Shown one piece after another: positions 22,776-32,145 of a stretch of DNA of 55,741 bases. The stretch spans positions 1 through 55,741 of the forward strand of contig NZ_VUNR01000018.1 in assembly GCF_009695585.1 (NCBI RefSeq), written 5' to 3'. The notes below the pieces were generated by a model. The model saw nothing but the letters and a program-made list of their open reading frames with translations. It ran no database searches and was not told the origin of the DNA. Position numbers and translations under genes: made by a program. Position 1 is the first letter of the stretch, and each line of letters begins with the position of its first letter. The stretch is from Anaerovibrio slackiae. Its GTDB lineage: Bacteria; Bacillota; Negativicutes; Selenomonadales; Selenomonadaceae.

Positions 22776-23834
22776 ATGTCTATTGCTGATGGTTTTCTGA
22801 AAGATACATACACTATGATGATGGCGATGGAGCGCATCAAGCAGCCTTCATCTTTTCTGGTTGATACCTTTTTTCCTGTTGTTCCGGCAACAGCCGTAAC
22901 CACTAAGATTGGCGTGGAATATCGCAAGGGAGCACGCAAGCTGGCACCTTTTATTATTTCCGGCACCGGCGGTGTCAACGTGGCACGGGAGCAGTCCCAG
23001 ATTGACTGGTACGAGCCGCCTATGATGGGGCCGCGGCGCGTGATTTCTTCTGATGATATTGCTAACCGCTCCTTCGGTGAAAATGTCTATTCCAGCATGA
23101 CGCCGGAGCAGAGGGCAACCCAGCTGCTGGCCAAGGATCTGACTGATTTGCAGAACATGATTGTGAACCGCAAGAACAAGATGGCAGCTGATATCCTGCT
23201 GAACGGCCAGTGCGAGATTGCAGGCTATGCAGCTGATGGCAAGGTGGTCAAGACTGATACCGTCAGGTTTGACGACTGGACCCAGAAGCTGATCCCTGCT
23301 ATCAAGTGGAATCAGGCAAATGCAGATATCTACGGAGATTTGGCAGAAATGTCTGCCAGCATTCAGGAAAATGCCGGTATGGTACCTACTATTGCCATCT
23401 GCGGCAAGAATATCATGGACTACATCCTGGGCAACGATGCTATCATGAAGTACATGAATATTTCCAACAATGCAAACCTCTCCCTGATGAGCTTCCAGCC
23501 GCGCATCACCGCACCGCAGGTAATGTTCATGGGCAGGATTATGAGCCTGAACCTTGAGCTGTACAGCTACATGGAGACCTATACCGATGAGGAAGGCCAC
23601 ATCAATAGCTTCATCGGTGATGATGATGTTATTATTGGTATTCCTGGCCGCGGCAAGCAGCTGCATGGTGCTGTTACCCTGGTGGAGGGCAGGTCCTTCA
23701 AGACCTACGTTGGCAACTACGTGCCTGCATATCGCGCTAATGAGAATGACAACACCGTTTCCCTGGCCATGTACAGCCGTTGCGTGCTGGTGCCGGAAAC
23801 CGTGGATGACTGGGCTGTCATCAAGGCGAAGTAA
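22776..23834 (+). CDS. Major capsid protein (gpE family)
   Basis: 352 residues from ATG 22776. Lambda gpE-type features are FLVDTFFPV near the start, 'VNVAREQSQIDWYEPP', RVISSDDIANRSFGEN and a C-terminal SRCVLVPETVDDWAVI. It forms the icosahedral shell with an HK97 fold. Context (gpD before, connector genes after) agrees. Confidence 0.88.
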   Translation: MSIADGFLKDTYTMMMAMERIKQPSSFLVDTFFPVVPATAVTTKIGVEYRKGARKLAPFIISGTGGVNVAREQSQIDWYEPPMMGPRRVISSDDIANRSFGENVYSSMTPEQRATQLLAKDLTDLQNMIVNRKNKMAADILLNGQCEIAGYAADGKVVKTDTVRFDDWTQKLIPAIKWNQANADIYGDLAEMSASIQENAGMVPTIAICGKNIMDYILGNDAIMKYMNISNNANLSLMSFQPRITAPQVMFMGRIMSLNLELYSYMETYTDEEGHINSFIGDDDVIIGIPGRGKQLHGAVTLVEGRSFKTYVGNYVPAYRANENDNTVSLAMYSRCVLVPETVDDWAVIKAK

Positions 23835-23848
23835 GGAGGCGTTGCACT

Positions 23849-24097
23849 ATGAAAATCCGCATTATCAGGCACATGCTCAGAAATGGCGGCATAACCTACA
23901 AAAAAGGCGATACAGCTGATATTCCTGAGAAACTGGCCAAGGCCCTGCTGAAGGATTATCCTGAGGAATTTGCACCGGTCATCGAGACGGTGCCGGAAGC
24001 AAAGGAAGCTGTTGCCGATGTGGCGGACGAGGCCGATAAACCTGAGGATATAGCAGCAGCCCTGGAGGCGGCTGACAAGCCGAAAGCAAAAAAATGA
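23849..24097 (+). CDS. Small head protein, unknown
   Basis: 82 residues: a basic beta-type N terminus (MKIRIIRHMLRNGGITYKKG) and an acidic Ala/Glu-rich tail ending KPKAKK. GGAGGCG precedes the ATG. Position suggests a head-tail connector accessory. Confidence 0.6.
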   Translation: MKIRIIRHMLRNGGITYKKGDTADIPEKLAKALLKDYPEEFAPVIETVPEAKEAVADVADEADKPEDIAAALEAADKPKAKK

Positions 24098-24423
24098 GCA
24101 CATTCAGAGAACAGCTTGAAGATGATCTGAATGTGTTTTTTGATGCAGAGGAATTTGCAGAGGAACATGAGCTTAACGGTACTATGTGCAGCTGTATTGT
24201 GCAGTCACCTACTGCCCGAGAGGTATTCCTACAGGGGCAGGCTTATGATAGCTATGAAGGCATCAGCGGCAGGCAGATTGTTGTCCATGTGAAGAAATCC
24301 GAGCTTCCGGAGATACCGGCAGAGGGGATGACATTTACCCTTGACGGCGAGGTGATGCTTGTCTCTGCCTGTGTTGAGGATATGGGGAATATCAGTATAA
24401 CCCTCCATCAGAATTTGAGGTGA
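24094..24423 (+). CDS. Head-tail joining protein (FII-like)
   Basis: 109 residues overlapping the previous gene by ATGA. The 'DLNVFFDAEEFAEEHELNG' start and beta-rich remainder fit the lambda FII/head-tail attachment type, which completes the neck before tail joining. Confidence 0.65.
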   Translation: MSTFREQLEDDLNVFFDAEEFAEEHELNGTMCSCIVQSPTAREVFLQGQAYDSYEGISGRQIVVHVKKSELPEIPAEGMTFTLDGEVMLVSACVEDMGNISITLHQNLR

Positions 24424-24427
24424 TAAC

Positions 24428-24949
24428 ATGGCAGTAAAAATTATGCTGGGCGGTGCTGAGGAAGCTATAAAGAATCTGGAAAAGCTATCGCCGGAAAACA
24501 TCGGCAGTGCTGTAAAAGCATCCGCCAAGCGGGCAGCTCTGGCAGCCCGCACTGCCGGTACCGGGCATGTCAGGCAGATATATACTATCCGATCCGGTGA
24601 CATGAAGGAGCGCACCATGATATTCAGTGAAGCTGACGGAGCTACACTGAAAGTAAAAGGTGCTACTGAATCGGTGAAAAAATATCGGGCCAATGAGCGG
24701 GAAAAGGGCATTTTTGTTGCCATCAAGCATGGCGGGGGCAGGATTGTTCCACGGTCGTTTGCTATGAATTCCGGCCAGTATGTGCAGAGGCGCGGCCCCG
24801 AGAGATTTCCACTCAAAGGCCTGCATGGTCCATCTGTGCCCCAGCTTTTTGGCAATGAAGCCGTAATGTCAGAGATGCAGGAGAGGGCAGGCGAGGTCTT
24901 TGAGACACGCCTTTATCATGAAATAGGACGTCAGCTGGGGGTGGTCTAA
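24428..24949 (+). CDS. Minor tail protein Z-like
   Basis: 173 residues with basic patches (ASAKRAALAARTAGTGHVRQ) and RRGPERFPLKGLHGPSVPQ, a phrase typical of prophage minor tail protein Z/tail completion proteins. It probably acts at the tail tip or neck. Confidence 0.7.
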   Translation: MAVKIMLGGAEEAIKNLEKLSPENIGSAVKASAKRAALAARTAGTGHVRQIYTIRSGDMKERTMIFSEADGATLKVKGATESVKKYRANEREKGIFVAIKHGGGRIVPRSFAMNSGQYVQRRGPERFPLKGLHGPSVPQLFGNEAVMSEMQERAGEVFETRLYHEIGRQLGVV

Positions 24950-25456
24950 ATGAACTCTATCCAATGTGCAGACGGAATTGCTGCATATCTGCGCAAAGCT
25001 GTCAGTGAAGATAGCATGAAGCTGCGCTTTCTACTGCATGATGAGAAGCGTGAAGAACAGGAGGAAATCAATGTGTATACGGGATTTCTTCCTTACGCGG
25101 CTACAGATGCGGAAAAAAGAAAGCTTTGTCCCGCTATCGTCATACGGCCTGAGCTGGTGGAGGACAGGCAGGATTATTCCATAGCGCATCTCCTTATCAA
25201 TGTTACCACCTATGACCGCGATAAGCAGCAGGGATATTTGAGCCTTTATAGCGTGCTGGAATGGGTTCGGTTTAAGCTGCTGGCTCATACCCCGGTGGAC
25301 AATAGATGGCTGTTACAGGACGGCTCATTGACAATGGGAGTGCCACCCGACCAGCCATACCCCCAATGGTGGGGATATATTGAGGCGGCTATCCACATCC
25401 CACATCCATCAAGGAATGAGTCACAGTGGTATTATTCTGGCTACAAAGGGAAATGA
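24950..25456 (+). CDS. Tail terminator/completion protein-like
   Basis: 168 residues immediately after the Z-like gene. The order Z-like, this, then sheath suggests a tail terminator. Residues such as LLHDEKREEQEEINVYTGFLP and a C-terminal WWGYIEAAIHIP are unassigned. Confidence 0.55.
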   Translation: MNSIQCADGIAAYLRKAVSEDSMKLRFLLHDEKREEQEEINVYTGFLPYAATDAEKRKLCPAIVIRPELVEDRQDYSIAHLLINVTTYDRDKQQGYLSLYSVLEWVRFKLLAHTPVDNRWLLQDGSLTMGVPPDQPYPQWWGYIEAAIHIPHPSRNESQWYYSGYKGK

Positions 25457-25458
25457 AT

Positions 25459-25713
25459 ATGGCGAAAAAGAGAAAGACAAGTAATCACGGCCCGCTAATC
25501 TATGTGGGGCCGGGATTCCGAAATTCACGTCTGACCACCTTTGGCATTTTTGCCGATGGGGTGCCGCGTGAATTTCAGGGCACAATTTTTGCAAAATTAT
25601 TTGTGCCGGCAGTCAGACTGAATGAAGCGAGGGCAGACATAGCCCGCAAGGGCACAGCTCTGCATGAGTTCTATCAGCAGGCTATCGAGGCACACAAGAA
25701 GGAGGAAAAATAA
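25459..25713 (+). CDS. Small protein before tail sheath, unknown
   Basis: 84 residues, basic start (MAKKRKTSNHGPLIYVGPGF). It overlaps the sheath start by one base (TAATG). Small genes of this size commonly precede sheath genes in contractile-tailed phages. Function unknown. Confidence 0.6.
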   Translation: MAKKRKTSNHGPLIYVGPGFRNSRLTTFGIFADGVPREFQGTIFAKLFVPAVRLNEARADIARKGTALHEFYQQAIEAHKKEEK

Positions 25714-27158
25714 TGGCTTATTTTCATGGAGTTAGGGTGAAGGAAATTCCTACATCCATTTTGGCAACAGTGAGCACTACGGCAGGTCTGCCTGTTGTAT
25801 TCGGCACGGCGCCTGTTCATCTGACCAAGGAACCGGCAAAATATGTAAGCAAGCCTGTCATTTGCTACAGCTGGAATGAAGCGGTTACAGCACTTGGTTA
25901 TTCTGCCGATTGGAGCAAATACACTTTGTCGGAGGTTATGTACAGCGAGTTCAAGCTGTACGCAGTGAAGCCTATCGTTTTTGTCAATGTACTGGATCCC
26001 GCCAAGCATAAAAAGAGTATGGAGGCGGCCGCAGAGGTTGTAGAAGGTTCTGCTGTAATTGACAATGCTGTGCTGCTTGACAGTCTCCAGGTCTTGCCGG
26101 ATGCTCTTTCTGATGCGCCGGCAGAAATCAACAAGGACTACACAGCCGCCTACAATGATGATGGACAGCTGGTAATCAGTATCCTGGAGGATGGCAGCCT
26201 GAAGGATGCCGCATCCATTTTCATCAAATGTGATGTGGTTGATGCATCTATGGTCAGCCGGGATGATATTATTGGCGGCGCTTCCTCTGATGGTTCCATC
26301 AAAGGCATGGAGCTGATTGACAGCATCTACACCATGCTGTCCCTGGTACCTGGCATCATTGCTGCTCCTGGTTGGTCCGAGGATCCTGTAGTGGCTGCCG
26401 TCATGAAAGCAAAGTCTGCCAATATCAGCGAATTATTCCGCTGCATCTGCCTGACAGACGTTGATACCAAGGAGGCAAAATCCTATCTTGATGTGAATGA
26501 ATGGAAGAACAAAAACAATTACACCGGCACGAACCAGGTGGTATGCTGGCCATGTGTAAGGAATGGCGATGCAGTATTCCACATGTCTACTCATATTCTT
26601 GGTGTTATCGGTGTTATGGATGCGGCCAACAGTGATGTTCCATATCAGTCCCCGTCGAATCAGTCCCTGCAGGCAACAGGCCTCTGCCTGGCTGATGGCA
26701 CGGAGGTAGCCCTGAGCCTGCCTCAGGCAAACCTGCTGAACAGCCAGGGTATTATGACAGGACTTAACTTTGTCGGTGGCTGGAAAAGCTGGGGGAATTA
26801 TACCGGCTGCTACCCATCCAATACAGATGTCAAGGATTGCTTTATCTGTGTGCGCCGCATGTTTGACTGGCAGTATCAGACATTCATTTTGCAGTATTGG
26901 CAGAAGGTTGATCAGGCTCTCAAGCCAACGCTTATCAAGACAATTATCAACACGGAAAACATTCGCCTGAATGGTCTTGTATCCCGTGGCTATTTACTGG
27001 GAGCCAGTGTACAGTTCCTGGAGGACGAGAATCCGACTACTGATTTGCTGGCAGGAATTATCCGTGTGCATACAAAGCTTACGCCGCCTGTGCCAGCTCA
27101 GGATATTGAGGATATACTGGAGTACGATGTCAGCAGCTTTAGCAAGCTGTTTGAATAA
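25713..27158 (+). CDS. Tail sheath protein
   Basis: 481 residues. Recognisable sheath features are HGVRVKEIPTSI at the N terminus, LVPGIIAAPGWSEDPVV in the middle, and a C-terminal IINTENIRLNGLVSRGYLLG...VQFLEDENPT domain. Sheath subunits contract to drive the tube into the host, so the phage is a myovirus. GGAGGAAAAATA precedes the ATG. Confidence 0.92.
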   Translation: MAYFHGVRVKEIPTSILATVSTTAGLPVVFGTAPVHLTKEPAKYVSKPVICYSWNEAVTALGYSADWSKYTLSEVMYSEFKLYAVKPIVFVNVLDPAKHKKSMEAAAEVVEGSAVIDNAVLLDSLQVLPDALSDAPAEINKDYTAAYNDDGQLVISILEDGSLKDAASIFIKCDVVDASMVSRDDIIGGASSDGSIKGMELIDSIYTMLSLVPGIIAAPGWSEDPVVAAVMKAKSANISELFRCICLTDVDTKEAKSYLDVNEWKNKNNYTGTNQVVCWPCVRNGDAVFHMSTHILGVIGVMDAANSDVPYQSPSNQSLQATGLCLADGTEVALSLPQANLLNSQGIMTGLNFVGGWKSWGNYTGCYPSNTDVKDCFICVRRMFDWQYQTFILQYWQKVDQALKPTLIKTIINTENIRLNGLVSRGYLLGASVQFLEDENPTTDLLAGIIRVHTKLTPPVPAQDIEDILEYDVSSFSKLFE

Positions 27159-27175
27159 GAAGAGGGGGTTAGAAG

Positions 27176-27706
27176 ATGGCTACAAATAGGATTCCGGAAT
27201 TAATCAATGATATGCGTGCCTACCTTGACGGGGCAGATGATATGATTTCCGTCAAGAGCCTGGAATTGCCAAAGTTTAACAATCCTACTGAGGATATTAC
27301 AGGGATTGGTGTTATGGGAACCATCAGTGCACCGGTGCTGGGGCACTTTGATAGCATGGAAGCTGTGGCAAATTGGCAGGTGCCAACCAAAACCAGCACC
27401 AAGCTGGTAGCTGGCAAGGCTATATCCCTTGATGCCTATGCAGCAGTTCAGGTTTTTGACGGTGGCGAAGGAAGCTACAGCTTCGATCAGTATCACGTTA
27501 TCATCAAGGGCAGGGTAAAGAGTCATGAGCCTGGCACAATAGAAGCTCAGAAGGCCATGAATTCCAAAACCACCATTGAGGTGTACTACATCAAAATAGA
27601 GTACAATGATGAAAATCTGATTGAGATTGATAAATACGGCTACAAATGCGTGATTGGTGCAGAGGATATTACTGCTGAAATCCGCAGGGCTATCGGCATG
27701 AATTAA
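27176..27706 (+). CDS. Tail tube protein (FII of P2 type)
   Basis: 176 residues, following the sheath gene. RIPELINDMRAYLDGADD, then GVMGTISAPVLGHFDSMEA, then KGRVKSHEPGTIEAQKAM is the P2-type tube pattern. It forms the inner tube. Confidence 0.88.
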   Translation: MATNRIPELINDMRAYLDGADDMISVKSLELPKFNNPTEDITGIGVMGTISAPVLGHFDSMEAVANWQVPTKTSTKLVAGKAISLDAYAAVQVFDGGEGSYSFDQYHVIIKGRVKSHEPGTIEAQKAMNSKTTIEVYYIKIEYNDENLIEIDKYGYKCVIGAEDITAEIRRAIGMN

Positions 27707-27720
27707 GGAGGCGTTGATAT

Positions 27721-28086
27721 ATGGCTAAAGATGTAGAATTGAATACAGATGAGGCAGAGCCTGCAGAGGCACAGGCGTTGCCGGAGGCTGTTAACGGGGC
27801 AGATGAAAAGGCGAATTGCGTAGTAATTCATCTCGAAAAGCCATTGGCAAATGGCATCGATACATTGACTCTTGATTTTGACAGGGTGAATGGATATACT
27901 CTGACACTTATTGAAAAGGCTGCCAGAAAAGAAGACAGAGAACTTTTGACACCTGCATTATCCAATATTTACCATGCCATGGTGGCCGCCAAGGCAGCAG
28001 GTATGCACTACGATGCAATCCTAAAGTTGAGCGGCAAGGATTTTACTGCTGTCTGTCTGAAAGTGCAGCATTTTTTGCTAGGGTAA
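27721..28086 (+). CDS. Tail assembly chaperone (P2 gpE-like)
   Basis: 121 residues with an acidic N terminus; EKPLANGIDTLTLDF and FTAVCLKVQHF are typical of the P2/Mu gpE chaperones. It ends shortly after TTTTTTG (28071-28077), a -1 slippery heptamer in the correct frame. A minority of ribosomes would give the extended E' form. The pair helps tape-measure and tube assembly. Confidence 0.85.
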   Translation: MAKDVELNTDEAEPAEAQALPEAVNGADEKANCVVIHLEKPLANGIDTLTLDFDRVNGYTLTLIEKAARKEDRELLTPALSNIYHAMVAAKAAGMHYDAILKLSGKDFTAVCLKVQHFLLG

Positions 28087-28256
28087 TCTGCCGGGCGGAA
28101 AGCATAAGGATTTCCGCCTTGCGCATGGCCAAGTACAGCAATTCATCTATGGAATATTTCCTGAAAATGCCCATCGCGGAGTTCCAATCCTGGGTAGAAA
28201 CTGTGAATGCGGAAATAGAGCGGGAGCAGGAAGCAATAAAAAAGCAGAAGCCGTGA
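27721..28256 (+). CDS. Frameshifted chaperone E-E' product
   Basis: Joined as 27721-28077 and 28077-28256, giving 178 residues. The zero frame reads CAT TTT TTG CTA; slipping back one base on T TTT TTG continues GCT AGG GTA ATC. The extension (MAKYSNSSMEYFLKMPIAEF then QSWVETVNAEIEREQE) is the expected E' type and has no independent ribosome site. The same heptamer is used in phage P2. Confidence 0.8.
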
Positions 28257-28270
28257 TTTGGCGGCTTCTG
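28236..28270 (-). terminator. Rho-independent terminator of the minus-strand moron
   Basis: GCAGAAGCCG and CGGCTTCTGC (28243-28270) form a perfect 10-bp stem; on the minus strand it is followed by TTTTTT. It overlaps the 3' end of the E' reading frame. Confidence 0.8.
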
Positions 28271-28283
28271 CAATGCTGGGATA

Positions 28284-28589
28284 TTACGGCTCTGTCTTGC
28301 CGTATAGTATTTCATGTATTTGTTCTTCTGAAAGCGGAGGCTTGCGTGCGATAGCTAGCTGCATATCAGATAGCTCCTGCATTGTCTTTTGATATTTGTT
28401 ACCATGCAATACTTCGCGTATTTCTTCATTGGTTTTTTCTGTGATTTCAGGAGCATCAGCAAAAGAGCTTTTAAGTTTTTCAACTAGTTCAAGACTTTTG
28501 TTAGTTTCAATCAAATTTTGTTTGACAATATCAATATTGTCATAATTACACCGAGAGCATTTTGAGCAATTGTCATACAAGAAAAACAT
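28284..28589 (-). CDS. Minus-strand moron, unknown
   Basis: 101 residues read against the tail operon. AAAGGAGGG lies before the ATG, an AT-rich stretch upstream may hold its promoter, and a terminator follows. CSKCSRC near the N terminus is a possible metal site; the rest is helical and charged, with two repeated EE-I-x-E-V/I-L-H/Y-G motifs (EEIREVLHG, EQIHEILYG). This is the classical layout of a gene expressed from the lysogen. Function unknown. Confidence 0.7.
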   Translation of the reverse strand: MFFLYDNCSKCSRCNYDNIDIVKQNLIETNKSLELVEKLKSSFADAPEITEKTNEEIREVLHGNKYQKTMQELSDMQLAIARKPPLSEEQIHEILYGKTEP

Positions 28590-28640
28590 ACTGCATCCCT
28601 CCTTTTTTATATTATACCTTATGGGTGGTGAAATTGAAAT

Positions 28641-31600
28641 ATGGCTGGAAAAATGATGGAGCTCGCCCTGGCTATTAAGGGTAAGCTTGATTCTTCCCTG
28701 CCGGAGTCAGTCAGGAAGGCAATCGGAGAGACGGCCGGACTTCGGAACAAGCTGCAGGAACTAAACAGGGTGAAAGTGAAAGCGGACAAGCTGAAGGAAT
28801 TGGCTGAAAAGACACAGGAAGCAGGCAAGAGCCTGTCTGTGGCACAAAGCCGTGTTGCAGCTGTAAGCAGTGAGTTTGAAAAGTCCAGGCTTGTTACCGA
28901 GCAGTATAAAATAAAGCTGGAGCAGGCAAAGGTTGCAGCTGAATTGATGAAGAAAACTGCCTCAGCTCAGGAATACGCCAAGGCCAGGATGGAGGTTATC
29001 CAGCTTAATGCCGCCTACAGAAACAGCAATACTGCCACCAAGGCACTAGCCAAGGAGCTGGCTGCCGCCAACAGGGAAGCCCGCAGTGCGGGTAATGCCT
29101 GCAACAAGGCTCAGAACGCCGCCCGGAAGCTGGGGGAAGACCTCCGGAAGGCTGGTTTTGATACTGATAGTTTCGCCGAAAGCCAAAACAGGCTGCAAAA
29201 GGAACTATCCAAGACAGAAACCTCCCTGGCTGCTGCCAAAAAAGTACAGGCTGATTACAATGCCTCACAAGCGCAAAAAGCAGCTGTCAGGGAAACTCAC
29301 ACCCAGAAGCAGAGCAATTTCTACGTTGCTGCCGGTAATCTTCAGAGCGGCGTTATGGCCATCCAATCCTTTGTAGCACCTATCATGGAATGTATTGATG
29401 CCGCCATGAAGTTTGAGTCAGTCATGGCTGATGTCAAGAAGGTGGTGGACTTCGATACGCCGCAGCAATTCAAGGAAATGAATAGCGACATCCTAAATCT
29501 GTCCAGGACTTTGCCGATGGTGGCCAACGATATAGCCAAGATTGTGGCTGCTGGCGGTCAGTCAGGTATTGCCAGGCAGGACCTGATGGCTTTCGCTGAA
29601 TCTGCTACCAAGATGGGCATCGCCTTTGACATTACGGCCGATCAGGCTGGTGACATGATGGCGAAATGGCGGACGGCCTTCAAGCTGGGGCAAAGTGATG
29701 TAGTCGCGCTGGCGGATAAGATAAACTACCTGGGCAATACCACGGCGGCATCTGCACCGCTAATCTCCGATGTAGTTACCCGCATCGGCCCTCTTGGCGA
29801 GATTGGCGGTATCGCCTCCGGAGAAATAGCCGCTATGGGTGCATCCATGATTGGGGCAGGCGTGCAGTCTGATGTGGCAGCCACCGGCATCAAGAACTTC
29901 ATGATGGCCTTGACGGCTGGCGGAGCTGCCACCAAGAACCAGGTTGAAACATTTAGCGACATCGGACTTGATTATATGGCGGTTGCGGAAGGGATGCAGA
30001 AAAACTCCAAGGAAACGATCCTCAATGTACTGCATACCATCAAATCCCTGGATAAGGTGAAGCAGGTATCTGTTATGGGTACTTTGTTTGGCAGGGAAAG
30101 TATAGGTGCCATTGCTCCAATGCTTTCCAATCTTGAGGCACTGGAAGACAATTTTACCAAGGTAGCAGATGCCACGCAATATGCTGGCTCCATGGAAGCT
30201 GAATATGCAGCCAGAAGCCAGACTACCGAGAATCAGCTGCAGCTGGCGAGGAATACAGTCACGGCTATGTCTATCAGCATCGGTTCAGCCCTGCTGCCCG
30301 CTATCAACTCAGTTATGTCTGCTGTGGCTCCGGTAGCAGCAGCCTTTGCTGATTTTGCTGAAAATAACCAGCAGCTGATTGTAGTTCTGGCAGGCATAGG
30401 GACTGCTATTGCTGGTGTGGTTATAGCCTGTCTGGCAGTCAATGCAGCTGTAGCTGCCTATGGCATGGTGTTATCTACATTCTCCATGTTGAGGAGTGCT
30501 ATTGCAGGTGTCAGTGTGGCACAAACCATCCTGAACGCTGTTATGGCACTAAATCCGTACATATTGATTGCTATGGCTGTTATAGCTTTGGTGGGCGCAC
30601 TGGTTTACCTATGGCAGACCAACGACAGCTTCCGGGAGGCGGTGCTTGGTGCTTGGCAGAGCCTGCAAAATGGTGCAATGGCGATCTTCACCGGCCTAGC
30701 TGATTTCATTGGCGGTATCTGGCAGGGAATAGTCAGCACGGCTATGGCTGTATGGTCAGCTGTTGCTCCTGCTTTCGCGGCTGCCTGGTCAGTAATCAGC
30801 ACTATTGCCAAAGGGATATTCGTGGTAGTAGCACTGGTGGTATTGACTGCCATTGAGCTTATCGTGGGGATTATCCGGATAGGCATACAGGCTATCATGG
30901 CTATCTGGAGCTTGATTCAGCCTCATGTGACCTTAGTTTGGAACATCATCTGCACAGCCATCAATGTAGCATTGGCGACTATTAATGCAGCTATGGCCGC
31001 CTGCGGTGCTTTCATCAGCACGGTATGGCAGATGATTTTGGCGGCGGCTAATACGGTCTGGACAGGGATTATGAGTGTTGTCATGGCGGTCTGGGCGGCT
31101 ATAAATCCTATTGTGGCTGCTGGTGCCGCTTTCATCATGGCAATCTGGAACCAGATATACGGCACGGCCTCAGCCGCCTGGAATGCCATTGTCAGCGTTG
31201 TATTGGATGTATGGGCACAGGTACAGGGGATTGTTGATTCAGGTATAGCCATGGTAGAGGAAAAATGGAATCACCTGAAGGAGATTTTCAGCTCGCCTAT
31301 CCAGGCGGTTGTAAATTTTGTCAAAGGTGGCAATAGTGAGGCCCAATCGGCAGCCTCTGACAAGGCAGTGGAAGCAGGTCTGTCAGCCACGGGCGGTATC
31401 TTCAGCCAGCCATATTTAACCTGGGTAGCAGAGGCAGGGGATACAGAGGTTATCATTCCGATCAATAACACTACCAGAGCATTGCAGCTTTGGCAGACTG
31501 CTGGAAAAATGCTGGGAGCCTATCACCCGGCTGCACAGGCAGGTATGGCTGCCAATAAGGCAAAATCTGCCAGCGCGGCCACCATAAGCAATTATGCTGG

Positions 31601-31946
31601 AGGAGCAGTCCGGATAGCTAACCAGCAAAGCTATATGGGAGATGCCATTCAGATAGCCGGACAGCAATCCACCATCGTTGCAGATGCAAGAACGTTGATG
31701 GAGAACAGCAGGATGACGGATAAAAATACCGTTATTGCGCCAGCTACAGCCAGCAGCACCGGCAACGTCAGTGTGGAGTTTGCCCCTGTCATTAATATCA
31801 CAGGTACAGGCGGAAACGGCGAGTCGGCAAATATAGCCGATATTGTGCGCCGTGCCCTAGCAGAGCAGAAAGCACAGTTCGAACGAGAGCTGCCTAGGAT
31901 GCTGGCCAATGTACGAAATAACGAAAGGAGATTTTCCTATGCCTGA
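28641..31946 (+). CDS. Tail tape-measure protein
   Basis: 1,101 residues. The N-terminal 230 residues are Ala/Lys/Gln-rich coiled coil, followed by a phage minor-tail (TP901-type) core around 260-500 (MADVKKVVDFDTPQQFKEMN, MGASMIGAGVQSDVAATGIK). Several hydrophobic stretches lie between about 560 and 880, with repeated Trp-rich segments. Its length sets tail length. It follows the chaperone genes as expected. Confidence 0.9.
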   Translation: MAGKMMELALAIKGKLDSSLPESVRKAIGETAGLRNKLQELNRVKVKADKLKELAEKTQEAGKSLSVAQSRVAAVSSEFEKSRLVTEQYKIKLEQAKVAAELMKKTASAQEYAKARMEVIQLNAAYRNSNTATKALAKELAAANREARSAGNACNKAQNAARKLGEDLRKAGFDTDSFAESQNRLQKELSKTETSLAAAKKVQADYNASQAQKAAVRETHTQKQSNFYVAAGNLQSGVMAIQSFVAPIMECIDAAMKFESVMADVKKVVDFDTPQQFKEMNSDILNLSRTLPMVANDIAKIVAAGGQSGIARQDLMAFAESATKMGIAFDITADQAGDMMAKWRTAFKLGQSDVVALADKINYLGNTTAASAPLISDVVTRIGPLGEIGGIASGEIAAMGASMIGAGVQSDVAATGIKNFMMALTAGGAATKNQVETFSDIGLDYMAVAEGMQKNSKETILNVLHTIKSLDKVKQVSVMGTLFGRESIGAIAPMLSNLEALEDNFTKVADATQYAGSMEAEYAARSQTTENQLQLARNTVTAMSISIGSALLPAINSVMSAVAPVAAAFADFAENNQQLIVVLAGIGTAIAGVVIACLAVNAAVAAYGMVLSTFSMLRSAIAGVSVAQTILNAVMALNPYILIAMAVIALVGALVYLWQTNDSFREAVLGAWQSLQNGAMAIFTGLADFIGGIWQGIVSTAMAVWSAVAPAFAAAWSVISTIAKGIFVVVALVVLTAIELIVGIIRIGIQAIMAIWSLIQPHVTLVWNIICTAINVALATINAAMAACGAFISTVWQMILAAANTVWTGIMSVVMAVWAAINPIVAAGAAFIMAIWNQIYGTASAAWNAIVSVVLDVWAQVQGIVDSGIAMVEEKWNHLKEIFSSPIQAVVNFVKGGNSEAQSAASDKAVEAGLSATGGIFSQPYLTWVAEAGDTEVIIPINNTTRALQLWQTAGKMLGAYHPAAQAGMAANKAKSASAATISNYAGGAVRIANQQSYMGDAIQIAGQQSTIVADARTLMENSRMTDKNTVIAPATASSTGNVSVEFAPVINITGTGGNGESANIADIVRRALAEQKAQFERELPRMLANVRNNERRFSYA

Positions 31947-32142
31947 TGTATATACGACCATACAGGGGGATATGTGGGACTTAATTGCGTACAAGGTATA
32001 TGGAAAAGAGACCTGCATGGACAAGCTTATACAGGCCAATACCAAGTATATGAATATTGCAGTTTTCCCCCAGGGCATCAAGCTGAATTGCCCTGAGCTA
32101 AAAACAGAGGATAGAAGCTTTTTGCCACCGTGGAGGCGATAA
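31939..32142 (+). CDS. Tail protein X (LysM-like)
   Basis: 67 residues from an ATG with AAAGGAG upstream. YTTIQGDMWDLIAYKVYG is the LysM-like start of P2 gpX proteins. It overlaps the tape-measure stop and probably sits at the tube end. Confidence 0.85.
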   Translation: MPDVYTTIQGDMWDLIAYKVYGKETCMDKLIQANTKYMNIAVFPQGIKLNCPELKTEDRSFLPPWRR

Positions 32143-32145
32143 AAC

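Noticed and set aside
22848-23666. 272-codon minus-strand frame inside the capsid gene
   Set aside because: Fully opposite the major capsid gene; an artefact of codon bias.
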